Source: Bacteroidales bacterium
GTDB lineage: Bacteria; Bacteroidota; Bacteroidia; Bacteroidales; Marinilabiliaceae
Assembly (NCBI GenBank): GCA_003249255.1
Contig: QKJP01000017.1
Coordinates: 53,678 to 117,677 of the forward strand
DNA: 64,000 nt
Direction of reading: 5' to 3'
Made by a program: the position numbers and the translations under genes. The number at the start of each line of letters is the position of its first letter. Position 1 is the stretch's first letter. This document shows, piece after piece, positions 48,778-58,116 of the stretch. The notes beneath the pieces are model-generated. The model ran no database searches. It was not told the DNA's origin and saw only the letters and a program-made list of their open reading frames with translations.

Positions 48778-50733
48778 ATGATTCGAAAAATACTCATCCC
48801 CAACAGAGGAGAAATAGCGTATCGCATTATTAAAACAGCTCATAAAATGGGCATCGAAACGGTGGTAATGCTTTCTAAACAAGAAAAAGAAACACTTCCT
48901 GCAACATGCAGTGATGAAGTGTATTTTTTTGAGAAAGAAGATTTAAGTGACTCTTTTTTAAACATTGATTTAATTATTCGAGTAGCCAAACAATTTAATG
49001 TAGATGCTATTCATCCAGGCTATGGTTTTCTCTCTGAGAATGCTCAATTTGCTCTAACTTGTGTAGAAAACAACATCATCTACATTGGTCCTACTCCAGA
49101 GAACATACAGCTTATGGGTGATAAAGAGGAGGCTCGTGCTGTTGCCAAAAAATGCAATGTTCCACTTACTGAATCGTTAGAAGGAAGTGCCGAGGAAATT
49201 CTGGAAAAAGCATCCACACTCTCCTACCCTGTGCTTATTAAAGCTGCATTGGGAGGTGGCGGAAAAGGTATGGTCAAATGTAAAAATGCATTTGAATTAC
49301 AACACGAATTACCCCTTGTAGCCAGGCAAGCGCAAAACTATTTTGGCAATGGTAAGGTTTATGTTGAGCAATACCTTGATTCACCACGCCACATTGAAAT
49401 ACAAGTTTTTGGCGATCACTTAGGAAATCTAGTCCATTTATATGAGCGGGAATGTTCAATCCAACGGCGATACCAAAAAATAATTGAAGAGGCTCCTGCT
49501 CCACAACTCACTGAGAAGAAAAGAATAGAATTGTGCAACGATGCTTTAAAGTTGTGCCGAAAAATCAAGTATTCTAATGCCGGAACAGTTGAGTTTTTAA
49601 TAGATAAAAGTGGAAAGCATTTCTTTTTAGAAATGAATACCCGAATTCAAGTCGAACATCCGGTTACAGAAGCTATTACCAACATAGATATGGTTGAATG
49701 GCAAATTAGAATAGCAATGGGTGAAGCTTTACCCCAAAAACAACAAGACATTCTAAAACAAGGACATGCCATTGAAGCTCGACTTTATGCCGAAGATCCT
49801 TCAGCAAATTTTAAACCATCACCGGGAACAATTACACATTGGGAACTATCCAAGACCAAACATTTAAGAATAGACTCCTACATGGATCATATCAACGAGG
49901 TATTGCCTCATTATGATCCCATGTTGGCAAAACTTATAGTTCATGAAAAAAATCGGGAGCTTGCTATCCAATCCTTGAAAAAAACATTGAATGAATCTTT
50001 TGTTTTGGGGATTCAAACCAACTTGAATTACCTCTTAGCCATTTGTAAAAATCAAGCTTTTATAAATGGTGAAACCAACACTAATTATTGCCAAAACTAC
50101 CATGCAGAACTTACCCAAAGCTTACCCGAAAAAATTTCTATTATCCTTGGCGTAGCCATTACCAAGCAACTTTTGGCTAATAGACAAAAAACCCCATTTC
50201 GATCACTTAGAGTTAAGAATTACAGTATAGATAATGAAACCTACACCATACCATATACTATCTGTCAAAATGAAATTGAATTTTACATCAATGACCAAAA
50301 GAACAGTGCAAAATTACTCAAACACAAAAACAATTGTCTGAATCTTTTAATTAACAACAAAAATATTTATGCCGCCGCTTTAAGTGCCCACGAGAACATC
50401 ATTATTAAAACAGAAACAGGTGAATATTGCGTAAAAGATTTATCCATTCTTCCTGATTATGAACCCATTGATGATCAAAATAATTCTTCAAACACAAACC
50501 ATCTGAAAGTTCCTCTCCCCGGAAAAGTTACCCAATTAAACACATCAGAAGGTCAATGGGTAAAAAAAGGGGATTTATTACTCACCATTGAAGCCATGAA
50601 AATGGAAAACCGCCTTTTGGCCTGGAAAGATGGGATCATAGAAAAGATTTTTATCCGTCAAAATTCACAAGTAAAAGCTAATGAAATTCTATTAAGCTTT
50701 AAATCGAATGAAAACCAAAATTTTCAATCATAA
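48778..50733 (+). CDS. liuD: 3-methylcrotonyl-CoA carboxylase biotin subunit
   Basis: 651-residue subunit with biotin carboxylase (ILIPNRGEIAYRI at the start, ATP-grasp loop KAALGGGGKGM, carboxylase motif FLEMNTRIQVEHPVTE) and a C-terminal biotinyl domain with Lys608 in EAMKMEN. It charges biotin with bicarbonate at the cost of ATP. The length and the linked MCC-type beta subunit distinguish it from the 450-residue acetyl-CoA carboxylase AccC. Gaps of 22 and 34 bp to its neighbours show co-transcription. Confidence 0.93.
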   Translation: MIRKILIPNRGEIAYRIIKTAHKMGIETVVMLSKQEKETLPATCSDEVYFFEKEDLSDSFLNIDLIIRVAKQFNVDAIHPGYGFLSENAQFALTCVENNIIYIGPTPENIQLMGDKEEARAVAKKCNVPLTESLEGSAEEILEKASTLSYPVLIKAALGGGGKGMVKCKNAFELQHELPLVARQAQNYFGNGKVYVEQYLDSPRHIEIQVFGDHLGNLVHLYERECSIQRRYQKIIEEAPAPQLTEKKRIELCNDALKLCRKIKYSNAGTVEFLIDKSGKHFFLEMNTRIQVEHPVTEAITNIDMVEWQIRIAMGEALPQKQQDILKQGHAIEARLYAEDPSANFKPSPGTITHWELSKTKHLRIDSYMDHINEVLPHYDPMLAKLIVHEKNRELAIQSLKKTLNESFVLGIQTNLNYLLAICKNQAFINGETNTNYCQNYHAELTQSLPEKISIILGVAITKQLLANRQKTPFRSLRVKNYSIDNETYTIPYTICQNEIEFYINDQKNSAKLLKHKNNCLNLLINNKNIYAAALSAHENIIIKTETGEYCVKDLSILPDYEPIDDQNNSSNTNHLKVPLPGKVTQLNTSEGQWVKKGDLLLTIEAMKMENRLLAWKDGIIEKIFIRQNSQVKANEILLSFKSNENQNFQS

Positions 50734-50767
50734 ACTTAAACTCAAAACTCATAAACAATAATCAAAA

Positions 50768-51916
50768 ATGTCAATATTAAACAACGAACAACATGAAAAA
50801 TTCAGGCAAAAAGTTAGAGCTTTTGCCGAAAAAGAAATTAAACCCATAGCGGCTCAATTAGATGAAAATGAAACATTCTCTGAAGAATTAGCTCGCAAAA
50901 TGGGAGAATATGGATTATATGGTATTGACCTCGCTAAAGAATATGGAGGACAAGGATTAGACACTTTATCCTACATCATTGCAGTAGAAGAATTAGCCAG
51001 AGTTGACAGTTCACAGGCTGCAACCATGTGTGCTCATAACAGCCTTGGAGTAGCACCCATCTATAACTTTGGAACAGAAGAACAAAAAAGCAAACTCCTT
51101 CCCGATTTATTGTCCGGAAAAAAACTATGGGCTTTTGGATTAACAGAAGAAAATGCCGGATCTGATGCCAAAGGAGTATTAACTACTGCTGAAAAAAAAG
51201 ATGGATGCTGGATTATAAATGGCACAAAACGCTACATCACCAACGGAAGCAACCCTATGCTGGCCGGTTTAACCGTTTTGGCACTAACCGGAGAAGAAAA
51301 CGGCAAACAAAACTATTCAACCATCTTGGTAGAAAGAAATTCTGCCGGTTTTTCAACCAAACGCATGTTGGGAAAAATGATGTGGCGCGCTTCTGATACG
51401 GCCGAAATAAAACTCAAAAACGTTGAAATACCTCAAGAAAACCTTTTAGGAATTGAAGGACGAGGTTTAGCGCAAATGCTAAAAACATTAGATTCCGGCC
51501 GCTTATCAATAGCAGCTATGGGGCTTGGTTTGGCTCAGGGTGCTTACGAAATGGCCTTGGATTACGCCCAGAAACGAAAACAATTTGGAAAGGCTATAGC
51601 ATCCTTTCAAAGCACTTCCTTTAAACTGGCTCAAATGGTCATGAAATTGGAATTAGCCAGAAACACATTATACAAAGCATGTTTATTAAAAGATGCAGGA
51701 GAACCATTTGGCAAAGAAGCTGCAATGGCCAAATTATATGGTTCAACCATCGCGAAGGAAATAGCCGATGAAGCTTTACAAATATTTTCGGGTGCAGGTT
51801 TGTTTAAAAATCAGGCTATCGAGCGTTTCTACAGAGATCAACGTATTTTACAAATTGGCGAAGGTACCTCTGAAATATTACACATTGTAATCGCAAAGCA
51901 TTTGGGATTGGAATAA
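50768..51916 (+). CDS. Acyl-CoA dehydrogenase with MCAD/SCAD-type catalytic Glu
   Basis: FAD-dependent acyl-CoA dehydrogenase, 382 residues, with FGLTEENAGSDA, YAQKRKQFG and the C-terminal RILQIGEGTSEI. In the leucine pathway this place in the operon is usually held by isovaleryl-CoA dehydrogenase, whose catalytic base lies in the middle of the chain (LDLER). Here that site reads LDSGR and a glutamate, Glu365, instead occupies the position used by medium- and short-chain enzymes (GEGTSE). It is therefore more like a short/branched-chain enzyme (butyryl, isobutyryl or 2-methylbutyryl-CoA). It may still accept isovaleryl-CoA. 40 bp separate it from the isomerase. Confidence 0.93.
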   Translation: MSILNNEQHEKFRQKVRAFAEKEIKPIAAQLDENETFSEELARKMGEYGLYGIDLAKEYGGQGLDTLSYIIAVEELARVDSSQAATMCAHNSLGVAPIYNFGTEEQKSKLLPDLLSGKKLWAFGLTEENAGSDAKGVLTTAEKKDGCWIINGTKRYITNGSNPMLAGLTVLALTGEENGKQNYSTILVERNSAGFSTKRMLGKMMWRASDTAEIKLKNVEIPQENLLGIEGRGLAQMLKTLDSGRLSIAAMGLGLAQGAYEMALDYAQKRKQFGKAIASFQSTSFKLAQMVMKLELARNTLYKACLLKDAGEPFGKEAAMAKLYGSTIAKEIADEALQIFSGAGLFKNQAIERFYRDQRILQIGEGTSEILHIVIAKHLGLE

Positions 51917-51956
51917 GATAGACTTATTTTAGCATTCAGCTAGTAATACGCAAAGA

Positions 51957-52955
51957 ATGGAAGACAGAAAAAAAGATCATATCGATATGGCTTTCGGTTC
52001 ACGACTGGAAGCTTCTCAAGTGGACAATCGCTTTGAATACGAACCTCTTTTAGGGGCACATCATAAGACTGATAAACAATACTCCATTGCCGATAAACCC
52101 TTGAAATTACCGCTTTGGGTTTCGAGCATGACCGGAGGCACACATCGTGCCGGCTTGATTAACAAAAACTTGGCTCAGGCCTGTGCCGAGTTTGGCATGG
52201 GGATGGGTTTAGGATCTTGCCGAATTCTGCTCGAGGATAAAAATCATTTTGCAGACTTTAATGTGCGCCCTGTTATGGGGAAAAACCTTCCTTTATTTGC
52301 AAATCTGGGAGTTTGTCAGCTTGATGAACTCTTACAAAAAGGTGAAGTAGATAAAATCCAAAACCTTGTGAGTAAGTTGGATGCTGATGGCATAATCATA
52401 CACATAAATCCATTACAAGAATCTTTTCAGCCGGAAGGGGATCGTTTTTACCGGCCTGCAATAGAAGTTTTACAAGATTTTTTGGACCAATGCAAACTGA
52501 AGACAATTGTAAAAGAAGTTGGCCAAGGAATGGGAACTCAAAGCCTAAAAGCACTGCTTCAACTCCCATTAGAATCCATTGAATTTGGAGCATTGGGAGG
52601 CACAAACTTCTCCTACCTGGAGCTAAACCGCTCTAATTCAGTGACTGCCGAAGTATTTAGGCCTTTTATTAATGTTGGACATACAGCTGAAGAAATGACC
52701 ATAATCTGCAATGATTTAGCAGAATCGATGAACACCAATGAGATCAAAACTAAAAATCTGATTATCAGCGGTGGAATAACGTCTTTATTGGATGGTTATT
52801 ATCTCACTTCCATCTCTAAACTACCGGCTGTTTACGGAATGGGTTCTGCCTTTTTGCGTCATGCGATGGGTGATTATTCGAAACTACAAGACTATGTGAG
52901 TAAAATTGCAGAAGGATTACAATTGGCTCAAAACTTTTTGAGAGTTAAAGGATAA
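51957..52955 (+). CDS. fni: Isopentenyl-diphosphate isomerase, type 2
   Basis: FMN-dependent IDI-2, 332 residues; interconverts isopentenyl and dimethylallyl diphosphate. N-terminal RKKDHIDMAF, FMN-binding SSMTGGTHRAG, and the substrate motif HINPLQE (His149, Gln154, Glu155) are intact, as are the late ISGGI and GMGSAFLR. It joins the mevalonate genes that follow. Only 40 bp and no terminator lie between the acyl-CoA dehydrogenase and this gene. Confidence 0.94.
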   Translation: MEDRKKDHIDMAFGSRLEASQVDNRFEYEPLLGAHHKTDKQYSIADKPLKLPLWVSSMTGGTHRAGLINKNLAQACAEFGMGMGLGSCRILLEDKNHFADFNVRPVMGKNLPLFANLGVCQLDELLQKGEVDKIQNLVSKLDADGIIIHINPLQESFQPEGDRFYRPAIEVLQDFLDQCKLKTIVKEVGQGMGTQSLKALLQLPLESIEFGALGGTNFSYLELNRSNSVTAEVFRPFINVGHTAEEMTIICNDLAESMNTNEIKTKNLIISGGITSLLDGYYLTSISKLPAVYGMGSAFLRHAMGDYSKLQDYVSKIAEGLQLAQNFLRVKG

Positions 52956-53083
52956 CGAATCCAATGTGCTAATTCGCAAATGTGTCAATGTGCAAATTAA
53001 TTGATTAGGAATTAGAATAACGCCTTGTTTTGTATATTTTACAGTTAACCCTATTTCAAAACTAAAATCACTTCCCTATATCC
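52956..53083. repeat. Short degenerate repeats in the operon
   Basis: 128 bp spacer. AATGTGCTAATTCGC, then AAATGTGTCAATGTGC at about 52970-52995 form imperfect tandem units. No terminator is seen, so transcription may continue into the HMG-CoA reductase gene. Confidence 0.45.
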
Positions 53084-54400
53084 ATGAATAGTTCCAAGGA
53101 AAATATCATCAAAGGGTTTTCAAAACTTTCGAGAGAAGAAAAAATTGAAATTCTAACTAAAGTTTACTCGGGAGATAATGATCTAAAACCAATCTTAGAT
53201 CGCTACATTCATCCAAAAGATCAGCATTTGTTTAATGATATTTCAGAGAATGTCATCTCAAACTATTATTTACCCTTTAGCATAGCTCCCAACTTTTCTA
53301 TCAACGGAAAGATTTATAACGTACCGATGGTCATTGAAGAAAGTTCGGTAGTCGCAGCAGCCTCAAAAGCAGCAAGTTTTTGGGCTAAAAATGGAGGTTT
53401 TGTGGCAAGGGTAATCGACACGCTTAAAAATGGACAGATATTTTTTAGTTGGCAGGGGCACATTGAGATTCTAAGAGAACATCAAGATAACATTTCGACC
53501 CTCTTAAAAAATAGCTGTAAAAGCATCTCTCAAAACATGGAAAAGCGTGATGGAGGAATTCATTCGTTTGAATTTAAAAAAGTAGATAACATGGAAACTA
53601 CTTTCATGTTATTAGTTAAGTTTAGGACGGCTGATTCCATGGGCGCAAATTTCATCAATTCCTGCTTGGAAACAATGACTCCGGTCTTACTTAATTACAT
53701 CAACCAATCAGAGGATCTCAACGCTTTTGGATCAGCTCACAAGATCATGGCCATCTTAAGTAATTATACGCCGGAATGTTTGGTTGAATGCAAGGTTTCA
53801 TGTTCAATATCACACTTAGCTCCTTACGCCGGAGAATTACCAACAGAAATTTTTGCTGATCGTTTTGAAACAGCGGTTAACATCGCTATAAATGATCCCT
53901 ACCGAGCAACGACTCATAACAAAGGCATATTTAATGGGATTGACGCAGTTATTTTGGCCAGTGGAAATGACTTTAGAGCCATTGAAGCCGGAGCTCATGC
54001 TTATGCAGCAAAAAATGGATCATACCAGTCCCTTACCAGAGTTAATATGAGGGGTAATATTTTTGAATATACCTTAACACTTCCTTTGGCATTAGGCACG
54101 GTTGGCGGCTTAACGAATACCCACCCAATGGCAAAAACAGCGCTTGAACTTTTAGGAAATCCATCTGCGTCGGAACTCATGATGATTGCAGCAGCAGCAG
54201 GATTAGCTAATAATTTTGCAGCAGTAGCCTCATTGGTAACAACAGGTATACAAAAGGGTCACATGAAACTCCATTTGAGCAATCTGTTAAATGCCCTTAA
54301 TGCGAGTGAAGAAGAAAAAAACAAAACAAAACATGCTTTTGAAAACAAAACAGTTAGCTATTCTCTGGTTGAACAATTTATAAATAAACTAAGGAGCTGA
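53084..54400 (+). CDS. mvaA: HMG-CoA reductase, class II
   Basis: 438-residue class II enzyme that converts HMG-CoA to mevalonate (or the reverse). Catalytic set visible: glutamate in MVIEESSVVAAAS (Glu85/Glu86), Lys280 in HNKGIFNG, Asp296 in GNDFRA and His393 in GHMKLH. Class II reductases were first known as degradative in Pseudomonas, but here the linked mevalonate kinases and decarboxylase point to synthesis. Translation is coupled to the next gene through a TGATG overlap preceded by AAGGAGC. Confidence 0.94.
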   Translation: MNSSKENIIKGFSKLSREEKIEILTKVYSGDNDLKPILDRYIHPKDQHLFNDISENVISNYYLPFSIAPNFSINGKIYNVPMVIEESSVVAAASKAASFWAKNGGFVARVIDTLKNGQIFFSWQGHIEILREHQDNISTLLKNSCKSISQNMEKRDGGIHSFEFKKVDNMETTFMLLVKFRTADSMGANFINSCLETMTPVLLNYINQSEDLNAFGSAHKIMAILSNYTPECLVECKVSCSISHLAPYAGELPTEIFADRFETAVNIAINDPYRATTHNKGIFNGIDAVILASGNDFRAIEAGAHAYAAKNGSYQSLTRVNMRGNIFEYTLTLPLALGTVGGLTNTHPMAKTALELLGNPSASELMMIAAAAGLANNFAAVASLVTTGIQKGHMKLHLSNLLNALNASEEEKNKTKHAFENKTVSYSLVEQFINKLRS

Positions 54401-55326
54401 TGATGGAAAAAATTCAAACTTTTTATGCCCATGGCAAACTTTTGTTATCAGGCGAATACCTCGTTTTAAAAGGAGCTCAAGCGCTGGCTGTACCCACAAA
54501 ATATGGTCAAGAAATGTGCGTAGAACATGTTCCTTCAGAAGGTTTATACTGGGATACAAAAGTTAGAAACAAACATTGGTTTTATGCAAAATTTGACTCT
54601 CAGATAAAATTGATAGCAACGGATAACATTGAGCTCGCAACAAAACTTCAAGAAACAATAAAAGCTTGTGTCGAGATCGATTCCAAGGTAACTGGGCAAC
54701 TATTATTTTCTAAAGTTATCACCAATCTTGAGTTTGATTTACAGTGGGGACTGGGAAGCAGCTCTACCCTAATTTCCTTATTGGCTCAATGGCTAAAAAT
54801 CGATCCTTATTTATTATTGTCTAAAACCTTTAAAGGCTCCGGCTACGATATTGCTTGCGCAAACGCATCTTCTCCAATACTATATGAGTTAACCGAGAGA
54901 TTTAAAAAAGTAAATCCGGTAGATTTTAAACCTCCATTTATCGATCAATTATACTTTATTTATAGCGGCCAAAAACAAAATAGCGCACAAGAAGTTAAAC
55001 GTTTCTTAGAAAAAGATTACAACGAAAATTCTCACCTTGCAGAAATCAATAGCATAACCCACGCATTACTCACTTGCAAGTTTTTAAATGACTTTAACAA
55101 ACTCATAGAAAAGCATGAACGAATGATGAGCGAAATCCTAAATCAACCGCCAATTAAGCAACGCTTGTATCCTGATTTTAAAGGCTCTATTAAATCATTA
55201 GGTGCCTGGGGAGGTGATTTCTTACTGGCAGCTTCGAGCCTCTCGTCATCTCAAGTCAAACAATACTTCAAAAACAAAGGACACGAAATTGTGTTTCATT
55301 ACCGTGAATTAATTTTAAATCATTAA
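54400..55326 (+). CDS. GYDIA-family GHMP kinase, candidate phosphomevalonate kinase
   Basis: 308-residue GHMP-fold kinase named for the motif GSGYDIAC, which is present. N-terminal HGKLLLSGEYLVLKGAQALA and the ATP loop WGLGSSSTL are intact. The family is largely confined to Bacteroidota and lies in mevalonate operons. Mevalonate kinase and diphosphomevalonate decarboxylase are each encoded next to it, so the missing step, phosphorylation of phosphomevalonate, is its likeliest job (inference from context). Start may be 54400 or the second ATG at 54403, which has better spacing from AAGGAG. Confidence 0.88.
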   Translation: MMEKIQTFYAHGKLLLSGEYLVLKGAQALAVPTKYGQEMCVEHVPSEGLYWDTKVRNKHWFYAKFDSQIKLIATDNIELATKLQETIKACVEIDSKVTGQLLFSKVITNLEFDLQWGLGSSSTLISLLAQWLKIDPYLLLSKTFKGSGYDIACANASSPILYELTERFKKVNPVDFKPPFIDQLYFIYSGQKQNSAQEVKRFLEKDYNENSHLAEINSITHALLTCKFLNDFNKLIEKHERMMSEILNQPPIKQRLYPDFKGSIKSLGAWGGDFLLAASSLSSSQVKQYFKNKGHEIVFHYRELILNH

Positions 55327-56360
55327 TGAATCCAAACGAACAAATTATAAAAGTCCAAACCCAAGCCCCATCCAATATTGCAATTGTAAAATATTGGGGC
55401 AAAAAGGGATTGCAACTACCGGCCAATCCATCCATGAGTTTTACTTTAAGTAAAGCGCTTACAGAAATGGAAGTTAGCTACGAACCCGGTCAGCATAATT
55501 TAAAAATCACCTTCCTTTTTGAAGGTCGACCACAACCGACATTTCATCCAAAACTGTATTCCTTTTTGGAGAAACTGCAAATGGATTACCCAATTCTTAA
55601 CACAGGACAACTTTACATCTCAAGCAAAAATACTTTTCCACACTCAAGTGGTATTGCTTCATCGGCCAGTTCGATGGCAGCATTAGCAAATGCTATTTAT
55701 GAAATACTTGAGAAAATGGGACATGTTAATCCGGATAAAAAAAATACGATTTCACGAATGGCAAGACTAGGCTCCGGTTCGGCTTGCAGATCTACATCTT
55801 TGGGTTGGAATCTTTGGGGACAAACAGATTTAATTAACATAGCTTCTGATGAATATGCGATATCTGTTAATTCAATGATAAATCCAATCTTTGAGAGCAT
55901 TCATGATAGCATTTTGGTTATTCGCACTGGTGCAAAACCAGTTAGTAGTACAACCGGTCACCAACTCATGGAAAACCATCCCTACAAAGAAGCACGCATC
56001 AAACAAGCCAATGAAAACATGAAACGCCTGTATGATGCTCTAAGAAATGGCGATTTTAACGACTTCTCTGAGGTATGTGAAGAAGAAGCCATGAGCCTGC
56101 ATGCGTTAATGATGAGTTCAAGACCAGGATATACCTTATTAGACCCAAGTACCCTTGAAGTTATTAGGCGACTCAAAGAATTTAGAAGTGAACAACGTGT
56201 CCCGGTAACATTCACTTTAGATGCCGGTCCCAATTTACATATTCTCTATCCGGATTCTCATAAAAAAGCAGTTCAACTGTTTATTATGATTTACCTCCGT
56301 CCCTTTTGTGAAGATAACCAAGTTATTCACGACCAAATCTCATTTCCAACCTTAATGTAA
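55326..56360 (+). CDS. mvaD: Diphosphomevalonate decarboxylase
   Basis: 344 residues, GHMP fold; makes isopentenyl diphosphate from mevalonate diphosphate with ATP. APSNIAIVKYWGK at the start, SGIASSASSMAALANA as phosphate loop, and GSGSACRSTSLGW are family hallmarks. The catalytic aspartate lies in TLDAGPNLHIL. Its ATG overlaps the preceding TAA by one base. It is 12 bp from the kinase that follows. Confidence 0.94.
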   Translation: MNPNEQIIKVQTQAPSNIAIVKYWGKKGLQLPANPSMSFTLSKALTEMEVSYEPGQHNLKITFLFEGRPQPTFHPKLYSFLEKLQMDYPILNTGQLYISSKNTFPHSSGIASSASSMAALANAIYEILEKMGHVNPDKKNTISRMARLGSGSACRSTSLGWNLWGQTDLINIASDEYAISVNSMINPIFESIHDSILVIRTGAKPVSSTTGHQLMENHPYKEARIKQANENMKRLYDALRNGDFNDFSEVCEEEAMSLHALMMSSRPGYTLLDPSTLEVIRRLKEFRSEQRVPVTFTLDAGPNLHILYPDSHKKAVQLFIMIYLRPFCEDNQVIHDQISFPTLM

Positions 56361-56372
56361 AAATCGATAAAA

Positions 56373-57335
56373 GTGTCGAATTCAAACATATACCATTCAA
56401 AAGTTATGCTATTTGGGGAATATAGCATTATCCCCGGATCGATGGGACTAACCATTCCATATTCGCATTTTTCAGGAGAACTGCGCTTTCTAAATAAAAA
56501 CAGCTATACCGATGTGGATTTTGCGAAACACTCCAATTACCAATTGAAAGAATTGATGACTTATATCGAGTCGCTCACTTTCAAGAAACAACTTCAATGT
56601 TCTTTTAATGTGGATGAATTAAAACAGGATATTGAAAACGGACTATTTTTCGAATCCACCATACCGGAAGGATATGGGCTGGGAAGCAGTGGTGCTTTAG
56701 TGGCTGCCTTGTATGAACGCTATGCCATAAACCCAATTAAAGCTTGTAAAACGATAAGTAAACGAGAGTTGGCAAAACTTAAAACCATTTTCTCACAAAT
56801 AGAATCCTTCTACCACGGTACAAGTTCAGGAATAGATCCTTTGATTTGTTTCTTAAAACATCCCATTGTTCTCAAAGAAAAATCAAAAGTTAAAGCTGTA
56901 AAAATTCCGCAAAAAGGAATTCAAAAAAGCGATGCCATCTTTTTAGTCAATACCGGTAAACCGGGAAAAACAGAACCTTTGGTCAAACTCTTTTTAAAAA
57001 AAATGGAAAGCTCCGGCTATTTTAAAAAAGTCAGTAATGAATTAATACCCATCACAAATAAAAGCATTGAAGCGCTTTTGTCCGGTGATATTCAAGAAAT
57101 GTTTAGTCAACTTAGAAAGCTTTCCGAATTTCAATTGGAGCATTTTCAAGAAATGATCCCTGAAATGATCCATCCCCTTTGGAAAAAAGGACTTCAAACA
57201 TCGGACTACCTGCTTAAATTATGCGGTTCAGGTGGCGGAGGTTACATGCTTGGATTTACCCGTAATTTTTCAAAGGTGAAAGAATTGTTTAAAAAACATC
57301 AATTGGAAATTATTCCTGTGTTTAAACAGAGTTAA
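56373..57335 (+). CDS. mvk: Mevalonate kinase (GTG start)
   Basis: 320-residue GHMP kinase that phosphorylates mevalonate. Substrate end VMLFGEYSIIPGSMGLTIP, ATP loop PEGYGLGSSGALVAA, and GTSSGIDPLI, then C-terminal LKLCGSGGGGYMLGF. The start is GTG at 56373; no ATG gives a complete N-terminus. Weak ribosome site suggests coupling to the decarboxylase 12 bp upstream. Assignment to mevalonate rather than phosphomevalonate rests on the Gly-Thr-Ser-Ser-Gly-Ile-Asp motif and can be exchanged with the GYDIA kinase. Confidence 0.85.
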   Translation: MSNSNIYHSKVMLFGEYSIIPGSMGLTIPYSHFSGELRFLNKNSYTDVDFAKHSNYQLKELMTYIESLTFKKQLQCSFNVDELKQDIENGLFFESTIPEGYGLGSSGALVAALYERYAINPIKACKTISKRELAKLKTIFSQIESFYHGTSSGIDPLICFLKHPIVLKEKSKVKAVKIPQKGIQKSDAIFLVNTGKPGKTEPLVKLFLKKMESSGYFKKVSNELIPITNKSIEALLSGDIQEMFSQLRKLSEFQLEHFQEMIPEMIHPLWKKGLQTSDYLLKLCGSGGGGYMLGFTRNFSKVKELFKKHQLEIIPVFKQS

Positions 57336-57351
57336 ACAATGTTTGACTCTG
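57327..57351 (+). terminator. Terminator overlapping the mevalonate kinase stop
   Basis: 11 bp stem with one G-T wobble (CAGAGTTAAAC with GTTTGACTCTG) around AAT, followed by TTCTTAT. The stop codon TAA at 57333-57335 lies inside the left arm. Confidence 0.6.
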
Positions 57352-57449
57352 TTCTTATCAATGCAATTTCGAATATACCATAAACTTGTATGCAAGAAGT
57401 TCGGAGAACTACTCAAATTTACCGATTTACTCATCACTGTTACAGAATA

Positions 57450-57806
57450 TTAGCGACTTTTCCCCAATAAAAAATCAATGGAAGAAAACGTATTCAAAAC
57501 ATCCCTTACCTGTTGTAATGCATTTTTTTTCTCCATATAATTATAAAACAGAGCAAGTACATACAATGGAAAAAGAGTAATTAAATATATCGAAACACTA
57601 ATTGGTCTATAACTCAAAGCAGGCAAACCATTTATTCGTTCTAAAACCATTGGATCTTCAATATGCTCACCTACAAAATTCTGCATCTCTTCAACATAAA
57701 CTTTAAATTCCTTAAAGTCTGATTCAAAGGTTTGGCTACTCACTAAACGCTCCGATTGAGCCATTACATCTTGTACTTGTCTCTTTAATTCTTTTGTACT
57801 CTCCAT
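57450..57806 (-). CDS. Small membrane protein
   Basis: 118 residues. A helical, charged N-terminal part (about 1-65) and one long hydrophobic segment (ISVSIYLITLFPLYVLALF, about 70-88), then a basic helix (EKKNALQQVRDVLNTF). No signal peptide; the N-terminal part is likely cytoplasmic. I do not recognise a family. It converges on the mevalonate operon, with the terminator at 57327-57351 between. Confidence 0.7.
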   Translation of the reverse strand: MESTKELKRQVQDVMAQSERLVSSQTFESDFKEFKVYVEEMQNFVGEHIEDPMVLERINGLPALSYRPISVSIYLITLFPLYVLALFYNYMEKKNALQQVRDVLNTFSSIDFLLGKSR

Positions 57807-58116
57807 AAGTTGTGTTCTTTCTTTTAGATTGAATGATAATAATTCCGCTTTGTAAAAGGCAAGAGCGTTTAAACGACTTTGCGTTTAACTATGTAATTCA
57901 TCTAGCTGCATTACACCAAGTTGTCATATTACCACAAAATGTTATGATTTGTTAATCAAATTTAATTAATCTTGTTATAATCCAAATTAAGATGAATACG
58001 AAAAATTTAAAATCCTATACTTTAAACGAGCAAAGAACCATTTATCAACAAAAAATCCCTCAAGCCATCTTCATGACTAAAGGGATTCTTTTTATCTAAA
58101 CAGAATATGTCTTTTC
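57807..58116. other. Intergenic region before glnK
   Basis: 310 bp between two minus-strand genes. It holds the glnK terminator (58054-58087); the rest is AT-rich with no recognised gene. Confidence 0.5.
58054..58087 (-). terminator. Terminator of the amt-glnK operon
   Basis: 7 bp stem AATCCCT/AGGGATT around a 20-base loop; on the minus strand it runs into TTTTT. It lies about 30 bp beyond the glnK stop. Confidence 0.65.

Noticed and set aside
46307..50733. Propionyl-CoA or acetyl-CoA carboxylase
   Set aside because: The long biotin subunit, the MCC-type beta subunit and the hydratase between them fit 3-methylcrotonyl-CoA carboxylase better.
57386..57580. 64-codon plus-strand frame after the mevalonate kinase
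   Set aside because: No ribosome site, lies after a probable terminator, and overlaps a better supported minus-strand membrane protein.
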